A stretch of 64,000 bases of DNA from assembly GCA_011526585.1 (NCBI GenBank), contig WYBB01000185.1:1-64000 (forward strand). Direction: 5' to 3'. Shown here piece after piece: positions 53,946-62,089 of the stretch. The stretch comes from Deltaproteobacteria bacterium (GTDB lineage Bacteria > Myxococcota_A > UBA9042 > PHBI01). Position numbers and translations under genes: made by a program. The notes beneath the pieces were generated by a model. That model did no database searches. It was not told where the DNA came from and saw nothing but the letters and a program-made list of their open reading frames with translations. How positions within the stretch are numbered: position 1 is the first letter of the stretch; each line of letters begins with the position of its first letter.

Positions 53946-55127
53946 TCAGAAGCGCACGTGGCCGCCGAGGCCCGCGCCGTCGGGGGCGAGCCAGGGCGTG
54001 AGCGTGACGTCCGTCCCGGTGTCGGACCCGCCCTCGTCGTCGAGCAGGAAGAGCGCGGCGACGCCGCCGGCGACGAGCAGGGTGCCGACGATGAGCGTGC
54101 CGGTCGCCCGATCCCAGGCGACGTCGGCGTCACGGCGCACCCGCGCGCGCAGCGCCTTGTCGATCTCGCAGGCCGTGCCCTTGCAGGCGGCCTCGTCGTC
54201 GAGGCCCGCGGCGACCAGGGCGAAGGTGGTGCCGATGGCGATCGCGGCGCCGCCGGCGGCGATCCCGATCGTGCCGAGCGTCTCGCCGAGCGGCGTGCCG
54301 GGCGGCTTGATCGGGGGGCCCTCGTCGTCGGGGTCGGGGGTCTTGTCCTCGATCACGACCGTCGGCTCGACGACGCTGACCTCGGGCTCGACGGGCTCGG
54401 GCTCGGCGACGATCGGTGGTTGGGTCGGGTCGCCGCCCGCGAGGCCGGGCAGCTGGCCCAACACGCGCGGTCCGGGGCGCTCGCGCACGGCGGTCTGCGC
54501 GAGCGCGCCCGTGCGCAGGTCGACCACGAGCTCGAGCGCCGTGCCGGCGCGCACGGTGAAGGTGATCTCGCGCGTCGCGTCGGTGGCCGAAAGGAAGAGG
54601 CGCGCCGTGTGCGAGCCCGGCTCGAAGTACGCGATGAGCGGGGTCTTCGGGGTCTTCTCGAGGAGCACCGCGCCGCCGCCGAGGATCGTCACGTCGGCCC
54701 CCTCGGGCGTCGATGTGATCGAGACGCGCGCCTTCTTCTGGAGGAGCTCGCCGTCCATACGGGCGAGGTCGGCCCGCGCCTGGTCCCGCGCGACGACCCA
54801 CTGCGCCGAGAGCGGGCGTGGGCGCGCATCGGCGGCGACGAGGAAGCGATTGAGCGAGAGCGCGGCGCGCTCGCTGTCGCCGACGAGCTGGTCGGCCGCG
54901 GCGATGTCGAGCCAGAGCTGCCAGCGCTCCTCCTCGGCGGCGTCGAGCGCCTGCTGGCAATCCTCGGGCTTCATGCCGCGCTCGATCTGCCGCGCGCCGA
55001 GCTGCTCGCGCGCGCGCTTGCAGACGTCCTGGGGTTCGGCGGCGTGGGCGGCGTCGACGGCCAGGAGGGCGAGCACCGTGGCGAGCGTTGTCAGGGGCGG
55101 GCGCGATGACGGGGCGATCGTGCGCAT
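53946..55127 (-). CDS. Exported PEGA-domain membrane protein
   Basis: This 393-residue protein has a signal peptide (PPLTTLATVLALLAVDAAHA|AEP) and a helical Cys-containing region (CKRAREQLGARQIERGMKPEDCQQALDAAEEERW). A PEGA domain follows (ARVSITSTPEGADVTILGGGAVLLEKTPKTPLIAYFEPGSHTARL), then an acidic Pro linker and two hydrophobic segments (LGTIGIAAGGAAIAIGTTFALVAAG and GTLIVGTLLVAGGVAALFLL). It ends in Phe. It is probably an envelope protein of myxobacterial type. TAGCGT ends 6 nt before the ATG, suggesting a leaderless mRNA. It is divergent from the Sel1 lipoprotein and upstream of the glycosyltransferase. Confidence 0.82.
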   Translation of the reverse strand: MRTIAPSSRPPLTTLATVLALLAVDAAHAAEPQDVCKRAREQLGARQIERGMKPEDCQQALDAAEEERWQLWLDIAAADQLVGDSERAALSLNRFLVAADARPRPLSAQWVVARDQARADLARMDGELLQKKARVSITSTPEGADVTILGGGAVLLEKTPKTPLIAYFEPGSHTARLFLSATDATREITFTVRAGTALELVVDLRTGALAQTAVRERPGPRVLGQLPGLAGGDPTQPPIVAEPEPVEPEVSVVEPTVVIEDKTPDPDDEGPPIKPPGTPLGETLGTIGIAAGGAAIAIGTTFALVAAGLDDEAACKGTACEIDKALRARVRRDADVAWDRATGTLIVGTLLVAGGVAALFLLDDEGGSDTGTDVTLTPWLAPDGAGLGGHVRF

Positions 55128-55133
55128 GGCAGC

Positions 55134-55139
55134 ACGCTA
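55134..55139 (-). promoter_or_regulatory. -10-like TAGCGT 6 nt before the PEGA gene
   Basis: On the minus strand TAGCGT, then GCTGCC, then ATG. The same hexamer precedes the hydrolase gene at 21954 by 7 nt. It is consistent with a leaderless start; the -35 is unclear. Confidence 0.35.
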
Positions 55140-55189
55140 CTCGCGCCTCCGGGCGAGCGCAAGTTGGCCGCCTTCGGTGGCGGAAGGCG

Positions 55190-55218
55190 TTGGCGCCGTT
55201 CGTGGGTGCAGATATAGT
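55190..55218 (+). promoter_or_regulatory. Sigma-70 promoter giving a leaderless Sel1-lipoprotein mRNA
   Basis: TTGGCG (55190-55195), a 17-bp spacer and TATAGT (55213-55218) are followed by six bases and the GTG at 55225, so the predicted +1 is the start codon. No Shine-Dalgarno sequence is present. This is the clearest leaderless case in the window. Confidence 0.55.
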
Positions 55219-55224
55219 CCGCGC

Positions 55225-56223
55225 GTGTCTCGCCCCGTGCTCACACTCCTCGTCGCCATCGGCCTGGCAGAAGGCTGCGCCTCCACCGAAGAGGTCGAGC
55301 GCTCGCGCGCCGACTACGAGATGGCGGATCGCTGCCTCGAGCTCGGCGCGGACAAGGCGCCCGAGCTCTGTCGCGAGACCTGCTCGCGCGGGATCGCCGC
55401 GGGCTGCTGGGCGCTCGGGCGGGCGTTCATGACCATCGGTCAGCCCAACCTCAAGGCGGCACTCGGCGAGTTCGACAGCGCCTGTGCGCTCGGCGACGCG
55501 ACGAGCTGCGTGCAGGCCGGCGTGCTGCTCGAGCAGGGCGCCGACGGGCCGACCGATCCGACGCGCGCGATGCGCTACTATCGCCTCGCCTGCGACATGA
55601 ACCACCCGACGGGTTGCTCGAACCTGGGGCTGGCCTATCAGCTCGGCGAGGTCGTGCCCAAGGACGAGCTGCGCGCTTCGCAGCTCTACCAGCGCGGATG
55701 CGCCGGCGGTGATCCGGCGGGGTGCGCGAACCTCGCCTTCCTCCTGCACTACGGGATCGGCGTCTCGAAGAACGACAAGCGCGCGCGCGAGCTGTACGAA
55801 GAGGCGTGCAAGCAGAAGCACGAGCGCGCGTGCGGCAACCTCGCTGCGATGCTCCTGGCCGGTCGCGGCGGGGACAAGGACGAGGCGCGCGCGCTGGAGA
55901 TCTATCGGGCCTCGTGCGACGCCGGGCTCGTCGAGGGCTGCGGCAACCTCGCGGTGATGTTGGAGTCGGGCACCGGGATCGAGCGCTCGCCGGAGACGCT
56001 GGTCGAGGCGCGGCGACTGTACACGCGCACCTGCGACGCGGGCATCGTCGACGCGTGTCTCGGGCTCGGGCGCATGTACGAGACCGGCGGCGGCGGACCG
56101 GTGGATCTCGAGCAGGCGGGGCGCCTCTATCGGCGCGTCTGCGGGGCCACGCAGGAGCGCGAGGCGTGTGAGCGTTGGGATCGGGTCAAGCGCGCGCTCG
56201 AGGCGGGCCGGAGCGAACGATGA
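55225..56223 (+). CDS. Sel1-repeat lipoprotein with paired cysteines
   Basis: This 332-residue protein has a short lipoprotein signal (MSRPVLTLLVAIGLAEGC) and about eight Sel1-type alpha-alpha repeats of roughly 36 residues. Most carry a Cys pair in the pattern ACxxGxxxxCxxLGxxY (SACALGDATSCVQAG, RLACDMNHPTGCSNLGLAY, QRGCAGGDPAGCANLAFLL, ASCDAGLVEGCGNLAVML, RTCDAGIVDACLGLGRMY). This disulfide-clamped form is like the Helicobacter cysteine-rich Hcp proteins and fits an extracytoplasmic scaffold. The GTG start matches a leaderless promoter. The OmpA-like gene overlaps its stop (ATGA). Confidence 0.88.
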   Translation: MSRPVLTLLVAIGLAEGCASTEEVERSRADYEMADRCLELGADKAPELCRETCSRGIAAGCWALGRAFMTIGQPNLKAALGEFDSACALGDATSCVQAGVLLEQGADGPTDPTRAMRYYRLACDMNHPTGCSNLGLAYQLGEVVPKDELRASQLYQRGCAGGDPAGCANLAFLLHYGIGVSKNDKRARELYEEACKQKHERACGNLAAMLLAGRGGDKDEARALEIYRASCDAGLVEGCGNLAVMLESGTGIERSPETLVEARRLYTRTCDAGIVDACLGLGRMYETGGGGPVDLEQAGRLYRRVCGATQEREACERWDRVKRALEAGRSER

Positions 56224-57080
56224 AGGACGGGGGGAGCGGCATGAGGGGTGCGAAGTACATCGTGTGTCTGGGCGCGTGGCTCGCGACGTCGAGCTGTGTG
56301 GTGTGGGAGTCGGACTACGACAAGCTCAAGAAGGACTTCGACGACTACAAGACGCTGTCGGAGGCGCGCGAAGCGAAGAACCAGGTCACCATCCAGAAGC
56401 TCGAGGACGCGCTCAGGCTCGAGACCGAGCGCGCGGCGGCGTTGGAAAAGCAGATCGAGGCGCTCAACGCGGAGAAGGTCGCGCTCAGCGTGGACAAGTC
56501 GCGGCTGCAGGCGACCGAGGCCGAGCTGATGAAGGCGCTGCGCGAGGTGCAGGAGCGCAAGATGGCGGCTGAGAAGCGCATCGCCGAGTATCGCGACCTG
56601 CTCTCGCGCTTCAAGTCGCTCATCGACTCGGGCAAGCTGCGCGTGCGCATCGTCGACGGCCAGATGGTCGTCGAGCTGGCGACCGACGTGCTCTTCCCGT
56701 CGGGCTCGGCGGTGCTCTCGCCGAGCGGCAAGGCGGCGGTCGTCGAGGTGGCGCAGGTGCTGGCGTCGATCCCCGAGCGCCGCTTCCAGATCGCCGGCCA
56801 CACCGACGACGTGCCGATCCGCACCGCGCGCTATCGATCGAACTGGGACCTCGCGTTCGATCGCGCGCACTCGGTCTTGCAGGCGATGCTCGAGACCGGC
56901 ATGCCATCGACCCGGATCTCGGCGTCGAGCTACGGCGAGTTCCGCCCGACCGCCGACAACGCCAGTGACGAGGGCAAGGCGAAGAACCGGCGCATCGAGA
57001 TCATCGTGGTGCCGGACCTGTCGGAGCTGCCCGGCGCCGAGGAGCTCGAGGCCCTCGACAAGGCGCCGGATCAGGGCTGA
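56220..57080 (+). CDS. OmpA-family lipoprotein (peptidoglycan-associated)
   Basis: A lipoprotein signal MRGAKYIVCLGAWLATSSC begins at the second ATG (56241, preceded by GGGGGAG). The first ATG at 56220 overlaps the previous stop and would add seven residues. A long coiled coil follows (YDKLKKDFDDYKTLSEAREAKNQVTIQKLEDALRLE to KMAAEKRIAEYRDLLSRFKSL). The OmpA/MotB domain has LFPSGSAVLSPSGKAAVVEVAQVL, IAGHTDDVPI, NWDLAFDRAHSVLQAML, SYGEFRPTADN and NRRIEIIV, with the peptidoglycan-binding Asp/Arg. It probably links the outer membrane to the wall. It is coupled to the Sel1 gene. Confidence 0.92.
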   Translation: MKDGGSGMRGAKYIVCLGAWLATSSCVVWESDYDKLKKDFDDYKTLSEAREAKNQVTIQKLEDALRLETERAAALEKQIEALNAEKVALSVDKSRLQATEAELMKALREVQERKMAAEKRIAEYRDLLSRFKSLIDSGKLRVRIVDGQMVVELATDVLFPSGSAVLSPSGKAAVVEVAQVLASIPERRFQIAGHTDDVPIRTARYRSNWDLAFDRAHSVLQAMLETGMPSTRISASSYGEFRPTADNASDEGKAKNRRIEIIVVPDLSELPGAEELEALDKAPDQG

Positions 57081-57094
57081 AACGACCGCGTCGT

Positions 57095-58324
57095 CTACTT
57101 CGGCAGCGGCGGCGGCAAGGGCGGCGGCTCGATCGCCTCGGGTGGCAGAGGCGGCGGTCCGACCGGCTCGATCTCGGCGAGCAGCGCGGCGACGTCGACC
57201 TCGGGCGGCGGCGTGCCGTTGGCCCAGAGCTCGGTCGTGTCGAAGCCAGCTTCGAACTCGGGATCGTCGCCGAGCGGCAGGATCATCCGGGGCGGAGCGC
57301 GGCGACCGCTGCGTTTGCGTTGTGTCGGCGTGAGGTCGGCATCGGGCTCGGCGTCCTCGTCCTGCGGCGGCGCGACCTCGTTGACCAGGTGGGCGAGCTC
57401 GGGGCCGACCTCGTGCGGATTGCCGGGGAAGAAGGCCTCGAGCGCGCGCAACATCTCGTGCGCGCTGGCGAAACGTTCGTCGGGCTGGCGGCGCAGGGCG
57501 CGCCGGATGAGCTCGCGCAGCGGCATCGGCAGGTCGCCGGCGTGGCGGCTGATGCGGTCGTCGACCTGCGCGAGCGCGACGGCCTTGAGGGTCTCGGCCC
57601 CATCGCGGCCGCCGAAGAGGCGGCGGAAGGTGATGAGCTCGTAGAGCAGGATGCCGACCGCGAACACGTCCGAGCGCGGGCTCAAGACGCCGCGCGTGAC
57701 CAGCTCGGGCGACATGTAGCCGGGCTTGCCGTGCAGGCGACCGAGGCGCGCGAGCGGCTCGGGCTGGGGCGTGGGCGCGTCAGGCTCCGCGGGGGATGCG
57801 GCCGCGGGCGCCTGGGCGGCCTGCAACGGGATCCCGAAGTCGCGGAGCAGCACGCGGCCGCTGGTGTCGATGAGGATGTTGGAGGGGGAGAGGTCGCCGT
57901 GCGCGATCCCGGCGATCCCGAGCGAGGGGTCGCCGCGACCGTGCGCATGCACGAGCGCGTTGAGCACCGACCAGGCGATCCCGAGCGCCAGCCGCGGGGC
58001 CAGACGGCGGCGCGCGACGGTCATGCGCTCGAGCAGGGTCAGGAGCTCGACCACGGCGAGGTCCTCGAGCACCGTGACGGCCTGCCCGTCGACGAGGCAG
58101 TAGTCGAAGACGGTGAGCACGTTCGGGTGCGCCAGGCGCGCGGTCAGGAGGGCCTCGGCGCGCTCGCGCTCGACCAGGCGCGGCTCGGCGGCGAAGTCCG
58201 GGGCCAGGCGCTTGACGAGCACGGGGCGCGAGAAGCCGCCCGCGCCGACGAGACGACCGCGCCAGAACTCCGAGCTGCCGCTGCGGAAGGCGCGTCGTGT
58301 GAGGGTGATGCGCGAAGAGTCCAC
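57095..58324 (-). CDS. Ser/Thr protein kinase
   Basis: This 409-residue kinase has Gly loop LVGAGGFSRPVLVKRL (catalytic Lys in VLVKRL, about 38), catalytic loop AHGDLSPSNILI (HGD instead of HRD, common in myxobacterial kinases, Asp and Asn kept), RDFGIP (DFG) and YMSPELVTRGVLSPRSDVFAVGILLYELI. It should be active. No transmembrane helix is seen; the C-terminal 110 residues are Pro- and acid-rich and end in a polyproline tail (PPPLPPEAIEPPPLPPPLPK). It starts at GTG. It is convergent with the OmpA gene 14 bp away. It could phosphorylate FHA-protein targets such as the activator at 41256, but that is speculation. Confidence 0.9.
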   Translation of the reverse strand: MDSSRITLTRRAFRSGSSEFWRGRLVGAGGFSRPVLVKRLAPDFAAEPRLVERERAEALLTARLAHPNVLTVFDYCLVDGQAVTVLEDLAVVELLTLLERMTVARRRLAPRLALGIAWSVLNALVHAHGRGDPSLGIAGIAHGDLSPSNILIDTSGRVLLRDFGIPLQAAQAPAAASPAEPDAPTPQPEPLARLGRLHGKPGYMSPELVTRGVLSPRSDVFAVGILLYELITFRRLFGGRDGAETLKAVALAQVDDRISRHAGDLPMPLRELIRRALRRQPDERFASAHEMLRALEAFFPGNPHEVGPELAHLVNEVAPPQDEDAEPDADLTPTQRKRSGRRAPPRMILPLGDDPEFEAGFDTTELWANGTPPPEVDVAALLAEIEPVGPPPLPPEAIEPPPLPPPLPK

Positions 58325-58396
58325 CGAGCTCTGGTTTAGCGCCCTCCGGTGCGCGCGTCCATGGTGGGTTTCTTCATGGTCGGTGACCGGGTGGGG

Positions 58397-59797
58397 TCAT
58401 TGCGGATCGGCGCAGCAGCGAAAACCGGTCGAGTAGTCCCAGTGGTGAACGTCGTGTGCGGTCGTGCGGTAGAGGCAGCCTTCGCCGTTGATCACCGTGT
58501 CGTCGAAGAAGCCGCCGCGGAAGGTGCCGTCGAGATCGGCGACCCACTCGTGCAGGTTGCCCATGAGGTCGTGCACGCCGGTCGGGGTGGTGCAGCCATC
58601 GTTTTCGCCGGCGAGATCGAGGCTCGCCGGGAGCTGCGCGAGGCAGGCGTTGTCGATCTCGGAGTAGATCCAGCTCGCGGTGGTGCCGAAGTATTCGACC
58701 GCGACGTGCTGGCGCCGATCGTCGTTGCAGCGTCCGGGCTCACGCGCAGGGCCGTAGGGGTAGGTCCAGCCGGCGTCGCCACGGCAGGCCAGGAGCCACT
58801 CGTCGGTGGTGCACAGGCGCTTGCCCGCGGCCTGGCAGGCGCTCTCGGCGCGCACCTGGTCGATGTAGCCCTGCGGCACCGCCCAGCGCACCGACACCGC
58901 GCGCGCCGCCGCCGCGCCCGGGTTGTGATAGGGCGAGAGACCCACGCTCGAATCGGCGGCGGACACCAGCGCGGCCTCGAAGCGATCGATGCACAGGCTG
59001 GCGCTCACGCGCGCCATGCCGTCGGGACAACCCGGATCGCCGGCCTCTTCGACGAGGCCGTCGTTGACGGCCGGGCGCTGCACCGGGTCGCAGGCGGGCG
59101 CGGGCGCGCTCGCGGTGCAGCAGCGGATCGCGGCGGGCCCGGGGCACAGGCCGCTCGTCGTCTTCCACGCCGGCGCCGGGCACTCGGCGGCGTCCATGCA
59201 GACGCCCGGGTTGCGCTCGGCGCTGCAGCGCTCCCACGCCGCCGGCCGCGCGAGGCAGCAGCGGATCTGCCGCCCGCCCGCGCAGAAGCCTTCGGCCGCG
59301 ACGACCTCACCATGACAGTCCTCGATGTGCAGGCAGGTGCCGCTGAGCGCGCCGACCTGGCACGGCTCACCGGGCTCGCCGATCTCGGGTGCGATGTCGG
59401 CGCTCGTATCGACGATCGTCTCCGGGGTCGTGTCGGCGATCGTCTCCGCGGTCGTGTCGATGATCGTCTCCGAGGTCGTATCGACGATCGTCTCCGAGGT
59501 CGTATCGACGATCGTCTCCGGCGTCGTGTCGATGATCGTCTCCGGCGTCGTGTCGATGATCGTCTCCGGCGTCGTGTCGATGATCGTCTCCGGCGTCGTG
59601 TCGCCGACCTCGGGCGGGCCATTGGGATCATCGAGAGCATCGATGGTCGGAGCGGAGGAATCATCGATCTCGGCGATGGCGTCGCCGACCTCGTGCACCG
59701 GCGCGTGCTCGCGTTCGACCGTGGTCGACGCGCGCTCGGTGGCGCCGTCGCACGCGAAGAAGAGGCAGAGCCACGGCGCGGCGCGACGCACGCTCAC
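58397..59797 (-). CDS. Lipoprotein with Thr-rich repeats and FGE/SUMF1-like domain
   Basis: This 466-residue protein has a probable lipoprotein signal (MSVRRAAPWLCLFFAC) and a stalk with eight tandem DTTPETI(I/V)-type octapeptides (about residues 66-129). A Cys-rich segment follows (CQVGALSGTCLHIEDCHGEVVAAEGFCAGGRQIRCC, CPAPAWKTTSGLCPGPAAIRCC). The FGE-sulfatase-type domain has MARVSASLCIDRFEAALV, RAESACQAAGKRLCTTDEWLLACRG, GVHDLMGNLHEWVADLDG, GGFFDD and TGFRCC. The active-site cysteine pair of true formylglycine enzymes is not evident, so it is probably a binding module. It starts with GTG overlapping the TGA of the dehydrogenase gene. Confidence 0.85.
   Translation of the reverse strand: MSVRRAAPWLCLFFACDGATERASTTVEREHAPVHEVGDAIAEIDDSSAPTIDALDDPNGPPEVGDTTPETIIDTTPETIIDTTPETIIDTTPETIVDTTSETIVDTTSETIIDTTAETIADTTPETIVDTSADIAPEIGEPGEPCQVGALSGTCLHIEDCHGEVVAAEGFCAGGRQIRCCLARPAAWERCSAERNPGVCMDAAECPAPAWKTTSGLCPGPAAIRCCTASAPAPACDPVQRPAVNDGLVEEAGDPGCPDGMARVSASLCIDRFEAALVSAADSSVGLSPYHNPGAAAARAVSVRWAVPQGYIDQVRAESACQAAGKRLCTTDEWLLACRGDAGWTYPYGPAREPGRCNDDRRQHVAVEYFGTTASWIYSEIDNACLAQLPASLDLAGENDGCTTPTGVHDLMGNLHEWVADLDGTFRGGFFDDTVINGEGCLYRTTAHDVHHWDYSTGFRCCADPQ
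59411..59602 (-). repeat. 24-bp in-frame minisatellite (eight copies)
   Basis: Eight tandem 24-bp units encode the octapeptide stalk of the FGE-like lipoprotein. The three copies nearest 59602 are identical; the others differ at one to four bases. No frame shift has entered. Confidence 0.9.
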
Positions 59798-61101
59798 AAG
59801 CTCCAGTAGAGCACGCCGCCGTCGGCGAATTCGGCCGGGTCGAGCACGCGCTTGACGTCGACGAGCACGCCGCCGGGCTTGAGCAGCTCGCGCAGCGCGG
59901 CCCCGCGCGCGACGAAGGCCTGGTGCCGCACCGCGAGCACCAGCGCGTCGAGCTCACCCGGGAGCTCGGACCAGGGCGTCAGCGCGCGCCCGACGACCAG
60001 GGCGGCGCGGCCCTGGTCGACGACCGGGTCGGTCGCCAGCACCTCGACGCCGAAGGACTCGAGCTCGTCCATCAGCGGGCCGACCAGGCTCTGGCGCACG
60101 TCGGGGAAGTTCTCCTTGAAGGCGACGCCGAGCACGCCGACCCGGGCGCCGAGCGCGGAGCGGCCCGCCTCCGCCAGGAGCTTGACCGTCTTGTGCGCGA
60201 TGAAGCGCGCCATGTTGTCGTTGATGCGCCGGCCGGCGAGGATCACCTCGGGGTGCAGGCCCGCCGCCTGCGCGCGCGCGGTCAGGAAGTAGGGGTCGAC
60301 GCTGATGCAATGCCCGCCGACGAGGCCCGGCTCGAAGTCGAGGAAGTTCCACTTGGTGCGCGCCACCGCCAGCACGTCGCGCGTCGCGATCCCCAGGCGA
60401 TCGGCGACGACGGCGAGCTCGTTCATCAGCGCCACGTTGAGATCGCGCTGGGTGTTCTCGACGAGCTTGGAGAGCTCGGCCGCGCGGATCGACGGCGCGC
60501 GCACGACCCCCGCGTGCACGGCGCGACCGTAGACCGCCTCGAGCCGATCGAGGGTCGCGGCGTCGGCGGCGGCGATCACCTTGGGCACACGCTCGAAAGC
60601 GTGCTCGCGATCGCCGGGGTTGATGCGCTCGGGCGAGTAGGCGACGTGGAAGTCGATCCCCGGCTCGAGCCCGGAGGCGCGCGCGAGGATCGGCTGCACG
60701 ACGCCCTCGGTGACGCCCGGCCACACCGTCGACTCGAGCACGACGATCGCACCCTCGGAGAGCACGCGCCCGACGGCGTGGGCCGCGCTCTCGACCGCCG
60801 AGATGTCGGGTGAGCGCCCCGGGCCGAGCGGGGTCGGGACGGCGATGATGAAGAAGGAGGCGTTGGCGAGGAGGTCGGGGTCGCTCGTGAGCTCGAGCGC
60901 GGCGGCGGCGAGGTCCTCGGCCGAGGCTTCGCCGTTGTGGTCGACGCCGCTGGCGAGCTCGGCGATGCGCGCGGGGTCGATGTCGAAGCCGAGGGTGCCG
61001 GGGAAGGCGCGGCCGAGCGCGACCGCGACCGGCAACCCCACGTAACCGAGGCCGAGCACGGCGATCGCCTCGATCTCCGGGCGCGTGTCCGATTCATCCA
61101 T
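59794..61101 (-). CDS. Nucleotide-sugar (UDP-sugar) dehydrogenase
   Basis: This 435-residue protein has NAD-binding VLGLGYVGLPVAVALG (about residues 15-30) and the catalytic Cys in GLVGGHCISVDPYFL, with AYSPERINPGD and KLVENTQRDLNVALMNELA. These features place it in the UDP-N-acetyl-hexosamine dehydrogenase (WecC/TviB/WbpO) branch rather than UDP-glucose dehydrogenase. It supplies uronic-acid sugars for capsule or O-antigen. No glycan cluster is adjacent, and the next gene in the operon is the FGE-like lipoprotein (GTGA overlap). The divergent methyltransferase start is about 65 bp away. Confidence 0.93.
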   Translation of the reverse strand: MDESDTRPEIEAIAVLGLGYVGLPVAVALGRAFPGTLGFDIDPARIAELASGVDHNGEASAEDLAAAALELTSDPDLLANASFFIIAVPTPLGPGRSPDISAVESAAHAVGRVLSEGAIVVLESTVWPGVTEGVVQPILARASGLEPGIDFHVAYSPERINPGDREHAFERVPKVIAAADAATLDRLEAVYGRAVHAGVVRAPSIRAAELSKLVENTQRDLNVALMNELAVVADRLGIATRDVLAVARTKWNFLDFEPGLVGGHCISVDPYFLTARAQAAGLHPEVILAGRRINDNMARFIAHKTVKLLAEAGRSALGARVGVLGVAFKENFPDVRQSLVGPLMDELESFGVEVLATDPVVDQGRAALVVGRALTPWSELPGELDALVLAVRHQAFVARGAALRELLKPGGVLVDVKRVLDPAEFADGGVLYWSL

Positions 61102-61165
61102 TGCTGGCGCGCCTCCAATTGCGCATGATCACCCAGCGGCGACGATGCACGCCGCAGCGACGAGC

Positions 61166-62089
61166 ATGGATACCACGGAAGAGCACGAGCGCGCGACGCG
61201 GCCAGGGTCGGCGCGCACACCGAAACCGCGCCGCGTACCGCCGGGGTGGACCGCGCCGGGGCCGCCGGGCGCGACGATCGAGGTCGCGCTCGGCCCCGAT
61301 GAGGAGCTCTCGTGGCTGACGGGCGACTGGCGCATCGTACAGAGGCGCGACGGCCATCGCTGGTCGCTCGACGATCTGGTGACGGCGTGGGTCGCGCGCG
61401 CGGCCGGCGAGGCGCTGCGCCGGGAGCGCGCAGAAAGCGGAGGTGAGGAGCCCCTGTCGATCCTCGACCTCGGCAGCGGCATCGGCTCGGTCGCGCTGAT
61501 GATGGCGTGGTGCTTTCCGCAATCGCGCGTCACCGGGGTCGAGGCGCAGGCGCTCTCGCACGCGCTGGCGGACAAGAGCGCGCGCGCCAACGCGGTCGAG
61601 GGGCGCGTCTCCTTCGTCCGCGGCGACCTGCGCGAGGTCGCGCTCGCGCCGGCGTACGACCTCGTGACGGGCACCCCACCCTACTTCGACGATCCGGCGA
61701 TGACGCGCTCGACCGGCGTGCAGAAGGGGCCGTGCCGCTTCGAGGAGCGCGGCGGGATCGGCGACTATCTCGCGGCGATGGAGCGCGCGCTCGGCCCTGG
61801 TGGTCGCGCGGTGATCTGCCACGCCTCGCGCCAGCGCGCGCGCGTGCTGGCGGCGATCGAGGCGAGTCGGCTCCTGCCGCGGCGGGCGCTGGCGGTGATC
61901 CCCAAGGTCGGGCGCGAGGCGTTGGTCGACGTCTTCGAGCTCGGTTGGGAGGCGCCGCGGCGCGCGCTCGCCTGGGAGACGCACACGGTGCGCGACGAGG
62001 CCGATCAGTGGACGCCCGCGCACGCGGCCTTGAGGCTGGAGATGGGCCTGCCGCCGCGGCCGCCGCGAGCGGACAGGGGAGGTGCATGA
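61166..62089 (+). CDS. Class I SAM methyltransferase, TrmN6-like
   Basis: This 307-residue protein has LSILDLGSGIGSVALMMAWCFP (SAM motif I, about residue 105), VTGVEAQ, VSFVRGDLRE and VTGTPPYFDDPAMT, with RFEERGGIGDYLAAMERALGPGGRAVICH after it. The order is that of TrmN6/YfiC, which methylates A37 of tRNA1(Val), but the NPPY catalytic motif reads TPPY. That would remove the Asn that positions the adenine amino group, so the target may differ. The start is uncertain: ATG at 61145 and 61166 are both possible. The acyltransferase start overlaps its stop (ATGA). Confidence 0.82.
   Translation: MDTTEEHERATRPGSARTPKPRRVPPGWTAPGPPGATIEVALGPDEELSWLTGDWRIVQRRDGHRWSLDDLVTAWVARAAGEALRRERAESGGEEPLSILDLGSGIGSVALMMAWCFPQSRVTGVEAQALSHALADKSARANAVEGRVSFVRGDLREVALAPAYDLVTGTPPYFDDPAMTRSTGVQKGPCRFEERGGIGDYLAAMERALGPGGRAVICHASRQRARVLAAIEASRLLPRRALAVIPKVGREALVDVFELGWEAPRRALAWETHTVRDEADQWTPAHAALRLEMGLPPRPPRADRGGA

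Noticed and set aside
53275..55224. Upstream extension of the Sel1 lipoprotein frame
   Set aside because: It is antisense to the glycosyltransferase and PEGA genes. The GTG at 55225 with a signal peptide and promoter is the natural start.
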